NCBI GenBank assembly: GCA_041399205.1
Contig: JAWKTK010000010.1
Span: 124,001 to 188,000 of the forward strand
Source of the DNA: JAGQOZ01 sp041399205
GTDB lineage: Bacteria; Planctomycetota; Planctomycetia; Pirellulales; Pirellulaceae
Direction: 5' to 3'
DNA: 64,000 nucleotides
A program made the position numbers and the translations under genes. The notes beneath the pieces were generated by a model. It was not told the origin of the DNA. It did not search any database and was given only the letters and a program-made list of their open reading frames with translations. This document shows positions 37,951 through 45,649 of this stretch, one piece after another (positions within the stretch are counted from its first letter, which is position 1; the number at the start of each line of letters is the position of its first letter).

Positions 37951-38279
37951 GCGTCGATCAACGCAAGGATACCTTTCGAACTCTCGACGGCTCAGGAACC
38001 GCCTTTTTCTCAGGAGATAATGCAGTGACAATTGATTTAACAAAGAGCAACCGATTCCCCTTTCGGAAGTACCGCGTTACGTACCAACTCGACGCGGAAA
38101 GCGAGTTCACTACTCCACGGTTTATCGCTGGGCGACGAAAGGAGCAAGGGGCCGAATCTTGGAAACCGTACTTTGCGGTGGACTTCGATATACATCGATT
38201 CAAGCAGTACAGCGTTTTCTTAGCCTGCGAGCAATCAAAGACTCGCCGAGTTTCGCGGAGCAAGATCTCGGCGACGTAA
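37947..38279 (+). CDS. Small unknown protein, last of the coupled run
   Basis: 110 residues from a GTG in a GTGA overlap at 37,947, with a strong GGAGGAG 9-10 nt upstream; the overlap and this site decide the start. Segments include GSGTAFFSGDNAVTIDLTKS, FRKYRVTYQLDAESEFTTPR and YFAVDFDIHRFKQYSVFLAC. Beta-rich with a basic C terminus (SKTRRVSRSKI). No family was recognised. It is convergent with the integrase gene, 56 bp apart. Confidence 0.65.
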   Translation: MSVDQRKDTFRTLDGSGTAFFSGDNAVTIDLTKSNRFPFRKYRVTYQLDAESEFTTPRFIAGRRKEQGAESWKPYFAVDFDIHRFKQYSVFLACEQSKTRRVSRSKISAT

Positions 38280-38335
38280 TTGATGCGGCACTGCGGAATG
38301 CCGGTGTCTGATCAAGCAAGTTGGTGGGCAGGTCT

Positions 38336-39601
38336 CTACCCAATAACTCGAGCCACTTTCTTTGCTAATTCCAGATCTCGTTCGGCGTAAACCTGAGTTA
38401 CGTCCGCTCTTTCGTGTCCACAGATGACCTGCGCGGCTTCGATTCCAAAGCGTCGGCGAATCTCTGTTGCCGATGTATGACGCAATTGATTTGGGGACCA
38501 CTTTTCAATATTGTGCCTTTCGCAAACTCGATGAATTGCACGTCGGTAGCTATCCGTAACATAGCGATCCTGAGGTTGTCGTTTGGGCGATGCAACTCGG
38601 TTTGAGTTTGGTCGGTTGCCGTAGTTTATTGGCGTCGTTCGAGAAGATGCAATCTTTTCGCGGCGCCTTTTCTCGGATTCTTTAGGCGAAAAGCAGAATT
38701 CGTCTTCTGAACGAATTAAATAGGGCGCCAAGATTTCCTTTGCCTTTGGACCGAGGACGACAATGCGGCCTTTGTCATGGTGGTCTGTCTTGTGATCAAA
38801 CGGAATGTACAGCCAGACATCGTCAGAAGACTGATCTAGATCGCATGGACGAAGACTGCAAATTTCTCCGGGGCGGGCTCCAGTGAGTCGTTGAATCCTT
38901 ACCATGTCAGCCACAACGTCTGGCAGGTGTGGAAGGGTAGCGTCCACGATGGCGTCATCGACACATGTGACACCAACGGACTCTCGAGCGTTCGTTCGTC
39001 CCTTTTTCAGGCCTCCCAGCGTTGCTAATGACAGAGGAACAGACGCGTCAACGAGTTCTTTTTTAGCTGCCCATTTGAACATGCGGACAATTCGGCCGAC
39101 TTGTTTGTTAATGTGCTTGCGAGACCAATCTAGTTCTTCGATCATGCCATTGCGAAGCTGGTCAAGCATGACCGGCCCAAACTCATCGAGAAACGTCGTA
39201 GCGTGGTGCTTTCGCAGGTAGCGAATCGCATCGTCTGTGATGGTGGCTTCTCGAGTGACCTTGCCGTTCTTCCGGTAATACTGTGATGTGTGCCGCCGAT
39301 AAACAAGAATCAATTCGTTGATGGTTATTGGCGAACCATGTCGGCGCTTGTCTCGAAGCGTTGATTCGGTTACCCGCGACACCCTGTCCAGCGATTCGCC
39401 TTTTTTTTCGGCGGCCGCATTTTGCTGACGGTTTCGTAATTCGTGCCACTGTTGAAGTATTTCTTGATACTTTGCATGGCTCTTTGGTGAGCCATACGGG
39501 CCGAGATAAATTCGCGAGCCGTTAAGCGAAACGGTGGCCTGTTTGGTGCCTTTATGGAGGCAGTATTTTGGGGGTCGATGATAAAGACGTGGCATGTGCA
39601 T
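38336..39601 (-). CDS. Tyrosine recombinase/integrase
   Basis: 421 residues, starting at 39,601 with AAAGGG 5 nt upstream. An N-terminal arm-binding-like stretch (KQATVSLNGSRIYLGPYGSP) is followed by a core-binding region and the catalytic domain. Residues visible: Arg243 in LTGARPGE, Lys271 region, Arg374 in NQLRHTSATEIR, His396 in GHERAD and the nucleophile Tyr405 in VTQVYAERD. The usual His of the HxLR box is Asn371. The gene sits 138 bp from a tRNA 3' fragment, the normal place for an integrase and its attachment site. It is the likely integration/excision enzyme of the element. Confidence 0.93.
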   Translation of the reverse strand: MHMPRLYHRPPKYCLHKGTKQATVSLNGSRIYLGPYGSPKSHAKYQEILQQWHELRNRQQNAAAEKKGESLDRVSRVTESTLRDKRRHGSPITINELILVYRRHTSQYYRKNGKVTREATITDDAIRYLRKHHATTFLDEFGPVMLDQLRNGMIEELDWSRKHINKQVGRIVRMFKWAAKKELVDASVPLSLATLGGLKKGRTNARESVGVTCVDDAIVDATLPHLPDVVADMVRIQRLTGARPGEICSLRPCDLDQSSDDVWLYIPFDHKTDHHDKGRIVVLGPKAKEILAPYLIRSEDEFCFSPKESEKRRREKIASSRTTPINYGNRPNSNRVASPKRQPQDRYVTDSYRRAIHRVCERHNIEKWSPNQLRHTSATEIRRRFGIEAAQVICGHERADVTQVYAERDLELAKKVARVIG

Positions 39602-39665
39602 TACCCTTTACTCAGAAGCTAAAAGGGTATGTGCCACGGGATTACCCCTTAGCATTACCCTTTTG
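39602..39665. promoter_or_regulatory. Repeated ATTACCCYTT words upstream of the integrase (arm or operator sites)
   Basis: Between the integrase start and the tRNA fragment the word ATTACCC(C/T)TT occurs three times (about 39,600, 39,641 and 39,654), and AAAAGGGTA occurs once in inverse orientation (about 39,622). Evenly repeated short words next to int and att are typical of integrase arm-type sites or of a repressor of int. Confidence 0.5.
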
Positions 39666-39739
39666 CAACTGGCTCTGAGCTGCACTGCCGACCACCGACA
39701 GGTAACCTAACTATAGGTCTCAGCAAGACTTACAAAAAG

Positions 39740-39781
39740 TTGCGGGGGCCAGATTTGAACTGACGACCTCGAGGTTATGAG
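39740..39781 (-). other. 3' half of a CAT-anticodon (Met/Ile2-type) tRNA: attachment-site core
   Basis: On the minus strand the sequence gives an anticodon loop CTCATAA, stem half CCTCG, variable loop AGGTC, a T arm GTCAG-TTCAAAT-CTGGC whose stem pairs fully, the acceptor half CCCCGCA and discriminator A. The bases 5' of the loop do not pair with the stem half and no matching TGCGGGG 5' half exists nearby. The tRNA identity therefore begins at the anticodon loop, the common crossover point of tyrosine integrases. This is an att core, not a working tRNA gene. Confidence 0.75.
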
Positions 39782-40045
39782 ACTTGCCCAGAACTGTTCA
39801 GAAACCCTTGTTTTTCCGAGGTTTTTACAGTCTATTCGAAAGCTCGTTCGATGCAAGGGTGTTTGAAACTTTTTTGCTCGTAATAGCAATTTGTTCGGTT
39901 GACTCGAAAGAGGGCAAGATTCTCGCACCAATGGGATACCTCGTTTTTTGAAGTGATTGGCGGCGTATCGCGTCTGTGCGTTCTTAGCACCGATTGCCAT
40001 ACATGCTCGGATTGAACGAGCAACGAACAGGCCGACGACTCGCTA

Positions 40046-40430
40046 TCACGTGCTGAAAGTATCGACCAACGAGTCGAATAGCATCATCGGAACTTGTCGT
40101 CCGGGCGTGCCGGTTGCCAATTCGAAAAGCGTCAGCCCTAACGAAAAAATGTCCGAACGGTGATCGACAATTTGCCCAGGCGAGAGCTGCTCGGGACTCA
40201 CGTATCGCAGTGTTCCCGGCATGTCAGCGCTAGCGGTTAACGCCGGATCGTTTTGAATGCGGGCTAATCTAAAAATTTTTCGTCCAGCATTGCCGCGAAC
40301 CGCAACACCTTTATCGAAACGCGTCGCCCAAGCGACATCTGCTCGGCCTCGTAGATTATCGCCATTCCACCACGGCCCAACTCGATGAGCCCGACGAATG
40401 TTGGCGCAATATTGCACCGTTAACATCCTT
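40046..40430 (-). pseudogene. Remnant of a Ser/Thr kinase with internal deletion
   Basis: From about 40,420 the minus strand reads VGLIELGRGGMAIIYEAEQM and RRVSIKVLRFAAMLDE, the Gly-rich loop and ATP-binding Lys of a Hanks kinase. In another frame it jumps straight to LTASADMPGTLRYVSPEQL, then DHRSDIFSLGLTLFELATGT, the activation segment and following helix. The HRD and DFG parts (about 110 codons) are missing. The chromosomal side of the element therefore also carries a kinase scar. 40,431-40,675 shows nothing else recognisable. Confidence 0.75.
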
Positions 40431-40675
40431 GGTCTCGCTTCGCTGCTTGCCAAATCATTGCAGTTCAACAAGATCGCTCGTTATGGTGGGAACCTTTTCA
40501 ACGCCGATTACCAGCGGTGCGAAGGCCAGAACGTGGAACCGGATGCGGCGAATCTTGCGACCGTCAATTCTGCAGCAGAATCACGATTCACCTGAATACG
40601 TGAGAATTCGGTAACGTTTTTGCCAGGGATCAAGTCAATCTTGGCGAAGACCAACGATGTTCGCCGCCGTCGCGT

Positions 40676-43600
40676 CTAATCAGCCTCACCAGTGGCGGGC
40701 GACTGGGAAGCCAGCAGAGAAATTCGTTGTTGCGCTAGATCGTACAGCGAATTCGGCGTGTATTCTGAAGGGCGAGTGATCTTGCCGTAGAGCAATTGGG
40801 CCAATTCGGACAAGCCACATGCCTCCGCGATGCGGGCTTGAGCCAAAACCCAGTACTGATACCCTAGACTGTCACCTTGTTGCAGTTTCAAGAGACGAGC
40901 TGCACCAGGATAGTTTCCGTTCGTTATTTCAAGGTGAGCTAAGGCTGCGTATTGAGCTGGGATGGCAAAGTGGCTGTCGAATTCATTTAAGCGTGTCACA
41001 ACTTCCGCAGGAACGTCATTTTGATAGGCGTAAAGCCGACAGATTTCCTGCAAGTCCTGTTCGCGGCTGTCCAACGCCACTTGCCTCAAGATAGGTCTCG
41101 CCTCATCCAACTTGCGCTGAGCCGTCAGGATATGGGCCTGCAAAAGCTTGGCTCGGCTATCATCTGGCTTCAACTGCAACCGCTGCTGAACCAGTTGGTT
41201 GGCGTCACTCCATTGTTCAAGCGCCATATGGCTGTGGACGGCGTAATGAAATGGAATCCATTCGTCCGGATTTTGCTGGCTCAGCTCGCGAGCGAACTTG
41301 AGGGCTTTTGCATGCTCGGATTTCATTTCCCAGTGGATCCTTTTCGCTCGCGTAACCTGTACCGCGATGGCATCATCCAGGTTCGGTCGTTCCTTTTCTA
41401 ACAATTCAAGGGCGTCTGCCTCGGACGAATAGCACGTTCGTAGGGCAACTAGCAATTCCCAGTCCGGCTGTTGATTCTGATTGATCCAATAGTCATAGGC
41501 AGCCGTCGCCGGTTCCAGCGTAAAGGGTGTCACTGGGATTTTTCGGCTCTGATTCACGGCCAACTCGTTCTTGTGACCTGTCGCCAAGAGATTCCTTACG
41601 GTGTCATGTTCGCCCTGCTTCCACCAAAGCAGTAAGCGGTTTGTCAGTTCTAAAAAACCTAGCAGCTGGAATCGATCTCCGTTCTTGATGACGCAACAAT
41701 TGACGTCATCAGTGACAGTGACAACATGTAGGTCATTGGATATCGCTTGCGACGTAAAGGGAAGTTTTGTGATTGCATCCACCTGGCCCAAGAGCGTGTG
41801 CTTATCTGCATTTGATGGATGACGGCAGTATCGCACGAACCATTCAAGCGAACAGTTGTCATGATCAACATCCGAAAGTACATGCGATTGTGCATTTGGG
41901 TGTTCCGGTCCGTGCAGAATGGCGTCGACCAAATAATTAAACGCTGCCTGTGCTGGATCATCTTCCGTGAACGATCTGGATTCGAACGGTTCACGAGCTG
42001 CACAATACTGCAAGACTGGTTCGAACACCGCTGGCTTGTCACTTCGGCTGGCAAGCAAATCGAATATTTTTTCGGCCGAATCATAGCGTCTGAGACCAAA
42101 CAACTCCTGGCCGCAATTCACCATCACGCTCACTCGCCTTTCTAGATCAATCGTCTCATCAAATAAAAACGATTCGGCGCCCTGCTGGTCCAATTTGACA
42201 ACGACCATCAAATGATCTCGAATCGGCCCTTGTGGCGCACGTTCCAACAACGTTTGGGCTTCGGCGGTTCGATTCGAATAGTACAGCATCTGAAATAAAC
42301 GGACCAAGACTTGTTCCGAGCCACTTGAATCATAAAGTTCCTGAAGTTGGCGAATGCGGTCATTCGCCAGATCGCCAATGGCAATGTTCCCATCGTCGTC
42401 TCGCATCAGCCAATTCGCTAGAACAATCGTAGCTCGCGGGTCATCTGGGTGACGTGATCTCAGATTTTCCATCATCTCAGTTACTTTGTTGCGGTCGACA
42501 CGCTGATTGAAATCAAAGCGAAAACTATTGGGCAATTGATCCACCGCATAACTCACCTGTAGGCCCACATGATCAGGAAAATCGGCAACTGCTTTCGACT
42601 GTAGTTCTTGTGTCCAAGCGAACAATCCCAGGCGTTCTGCCAGGTTGATTTGATAGCGTCGAAGCTCGACTGATTCCGGGTGAATACGAAATTGGTCTTG
42701 CAATGCTTCTACGGATTGCCGGAATTGGCCATTAGCGAAGTAGGCTTCCGGCATGTGGAGAAATTCCAAACGGACCATCGGTGATAGTGATTCGCGAATG
42801 GCGTTCACTTCTTCCGCCGAGAATTTTCCATCACCCGCATTCCAGTGTCGCGCAACCAGCAATGAATTTTCGTTTGCCCGCATAGTCGTCGTTAACGATG
42901 CGTCTCCAAAATCACGGTGCACTTCGGGGCCCGTCGGCAAACTGAATCCCTCAGGAGCATGAAAACTGTATTCGATTGTCACTTCCAGTGGCGACGTAAC
43001 CAGCGGGTACTTTCTTGGTTTTGCAGTATAGGGAAAGTGGTAAGCCATTGAATCGATGAAGGTAACGCTCAAGCGAGGAAAGTCGACGATCGCATGTTGT
43101 GGCGTAGTACTGGAAACTATGAACGTCAATGGATTTGTAGAATCCTCCAAATTCGGGATCTCGATCTGCACTTGGTTTTCCGCTTCACCAAGCTGTATAA
43201 ACCGAAAGCGGTCTTGCATCACTTCACGGACGAATTCTTGAGGCATTGTCGCGAGCAGGTTACGCAATTTCCGTTCTTCTGGGCCACGGACGGTATGACG
43301 AAGTTTCCATTTCACATCACCATTTTCAAAGATGGTGATGTCGTAGGCTTCCGTGATTTTCGACACCAAACGTGTAGCGGGCAAATGGCGATGCGGCTTC
43401 AGAGGCATTGACAGCACTTGAACCGCAACGTCTTGCAATAGATAAGGGCTTCCATCTCTATTTGAATCCATCCACGTCGGCGAAAGCCAATATTCGGGTG
43501 ACGTATCGGTTTTGGGAACGTAAACAATCACGCGGCCGAAGCTGCTGAATTCTTTGCCCGACACGCGATTGGGCGACAGAATCATCGCGGCATAGGCATC

Positions 43601-44664
43601 TATACCAATCGCTCGAAGCAATCCCACTAACAGCACCGGACGATCAGCATCACTGCCGACCGTTCGAGCGGCTTTGTCTTGGATAGAATCTGCTTTCTGG
43701 TTGGCGATAGGCAAACGCTGGACCAACTGGACTAGTTCTTGGATCTGTCTTGATCGCTCGGGATATTTGGCAATCGCCGCGATTTGGCTACTCCATGTTT
43801 CTGAAATGCCAACCTTGGCCTCAAGCCGATCTCGGTAATCACTTGCTGCGTCGTTCAAGAGCTTGTCGCTTCCCATAACGGAAACAGGATGTTAAATGTA
43901 TCGACTGGCACTTGCAGCTCGCTGTGCAATGCAATCGGTGGGATGTCTGTGGCGACGGTGGTCATGCGGTATCGGTCGGCCGAATGGTCTGGTTTTCGAA
44001 AAACATTGTTCAGGTAAACAGGATTGAAGACATGTCGCATCTCTAACGACTTGGGAAGATCAACGACTTCCATCCAGCAGCCCATCGCACGAGTCGAGTC
44101 ACCAACTTCGAAGTACGCATTGCAATCACCATTCTCAGGGCGTCGCGACATACGCCAATGGATTTCACAGATGGAACCCGCCTTTACGTGCATTGTCGCC
44201 AAACAGGTCTGAATCTGACCTTCCGTCACGGGTGTAACCAGATCTCCAGTTCCCGCTTGAACTCGAATGTCACTTGGATTCGTCCGTGTTTCCGTACCGT
44301 CCGGATTGATCACGCGCATTCGCAACATTGGTTGCTCGCCAAGTTGAGGCATCCATGCTACGCCCGACGTCGTCACGTGGTTAGAATCACATCGTATGAT
44401 TTCGTAGTTTTCGAAGTGACGAGTTGCATCGTCATCGAAAGTGGTAAACTGTCGACGCAGCAGTATTCGTTCCGGACTACCAGTACCATCCTCCGGTTTC
44501 GGCAAGGGCAGCTCCTGGACGGCTTGCAACAATTCGTTGGCTGGTAACGAGAATGGTTCCAGATCAAGCCATCGAGCATACGGCAGCGCTTCGTCAGCTT
44601 CCAATGGCTGCACCAACACGGTACTGATCGCTAGAATTAGGGCCCAGCGGCAAAATCGAATCAT
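40676..44664 (-). CDS. Exported DUF3857 / transglutaminase-like / TPR protein, one frameshift
   Basis: Start at 44,664 with a signal peptide (FCRWALILAISTVLVQPLEA). Residues to about 265 are a DUF3857 domain (GVAWMPQLGEQPMLRMRVIN; DTFNILFPLW). The frame then breaks near 43,860; one inserted base (agctcttg to agcctcttg) rejoins it to LLNDAASDYRDRLEAKVG and gives a single 1329-residue protein. The next part has the transglutaminase fold, but where the family has GDCKD this protein reads GSDAD, so the catalytic Cys is absent. The last 600 or so residues are TPR-like helices (DDSRAKLLQAHILTAQRKLD). Likely an envelope scaffold; a second, separate gene starting at 43,876 is less likely because no ribosome site precedes it. 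Confidence 0.8.
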
Positions 44665-44869
44665 GGTGACGTCCCCTTCGAGCGAGTGAATTCAACGTGG
44701 AGGAATTCAAACTATTATGCAGCAATTCAACGGAAGTGAAACAGTTATTCTAATGGGTAGCAACTCAGAATGGCTAATCCAGTGTCGCTGCCGCCGCTTC
44801 GTCGCTGCCCGTTTTTCAGACGCGTTGTTTGAGGACTAGCTGCACTCTTTCGCGTTTTCCTGGTCGCCA

Positions 44870-45020
44870 TTACGCAGTCGAGTGTACTTGTGCGCCACGG
44901 GCTTGCTTAAGTCGTTGTGGTATCAGATAAAGCAGCCCTACCAAAAGAGATAAAAGTCCGGTTGGTTCAGGGACAACGTGTGCAGCTGACCTCGGCCCCT
45001 GTATAAACCGCGGTTCCAAC
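44870..45020 (-). pseudogene. PEP-CTERM tail without its protein body
   Basis: The minus strand reads SAAHVVPEPTGLLSLLVGLL, then YLIPQRLKQARGAQVHST and a stop at 44,870. This is a complete PEP-CTERM sorting tail: VPEP motif, membrane helix and basic end. Upstream of it, where the body should be, lies the IS4 transposase remnant in opposite orientation. The original gene was evidently cut by that insertion. Confidence 0.7.
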
Positions 45021-45039
45021 CTTTTGTCTGCGGTAGTCA

Positions 45040-45441
45040 GAACGATCATTTTTCAGAACCGTCAAGCAGGGCTACGAGCGATGCAAGCTGCTCTCGCGAG
45101 CGCCCGAGAACGCCAAGCAAGAAATTCAGTGGACGCTGTTGGGCGTCTGGATCGCCATGACCGAGGCGGCCCGGTCGATTCCTCCTAGCAGACGGCTCAG
45201 TCCAGTCCGAGTGATGCGTGCGTTTGAACGACTCGTGCTGGCGGTCTCACGAATGAGTGCTCAAACACTGAGTTTTCAAGAGGAGCTGGCGCGCAGTGTG
45301 ATTGCGGATGAATCCTCACGCTCGAGCGACAAAAACAGCAAGTCCTATCCTCGCAAGAAGCGAAAGCGGCAAACAGGAGAATCCACCATTGCGCCAATCA
45401 CCGACGAACTTCAAAAGCTCGCCAACGAGATGTTGAGCTAA
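45040..45441 (+). pseudogene. C-terminal remnant of an IS4-type transposase
   Basis: The plus strand reads FRTVKQGYERCKLLSRAP, then QEIQWTLLGVWIAMTEAARS, SPVRVMRAFERLVLAVSRMS and a basic tail SKSYPRKKRKRQTG. This is the end of the DDE domain of planctomycete IS4 transposases, whose C termini carry the same YPRKK run. Everything before the last catalytic Glu region is missing. No terminal repeat was found. Confidence 0.75.
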
Positions 45442-45649
45442 ATCATTATCAGCGTTGGGTAGCACACATTGACAAGTTCGATAGCAGAGCTTGATGTTTC
45501 GTTCAGTACTTTATTTGCACTATAACGAACCGTCTTTTCCAATTCAGCCTAGACCGTAGTGAAGACCAGCCCACAACGAATGGCAGTGCGGTGGCAATCC
45601 TGAGTACATCAAACATTGTTATTGGCTTCGGGAATGACGTCGAGCGTAC

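Noticed and set aside
39740..39781. A complete tRNA-Met gene
   Set aside because: Only the 3' half fits; the D arm, 5' acceptor strand and 5' anticodon stem are absent.
20831..39781. Prophage
   Set aside because: No terminase, portal, capsid, tail or lysis gene was found; the backbone is RepA, ParA and integrase.
43855..43876. Two separate coupled genes or a programmed frameshift in the DUF3857 locus
   Set aside because: No slippery heptamer and no ribosome site before 43,876 were seen; one base restores a single normal protein.
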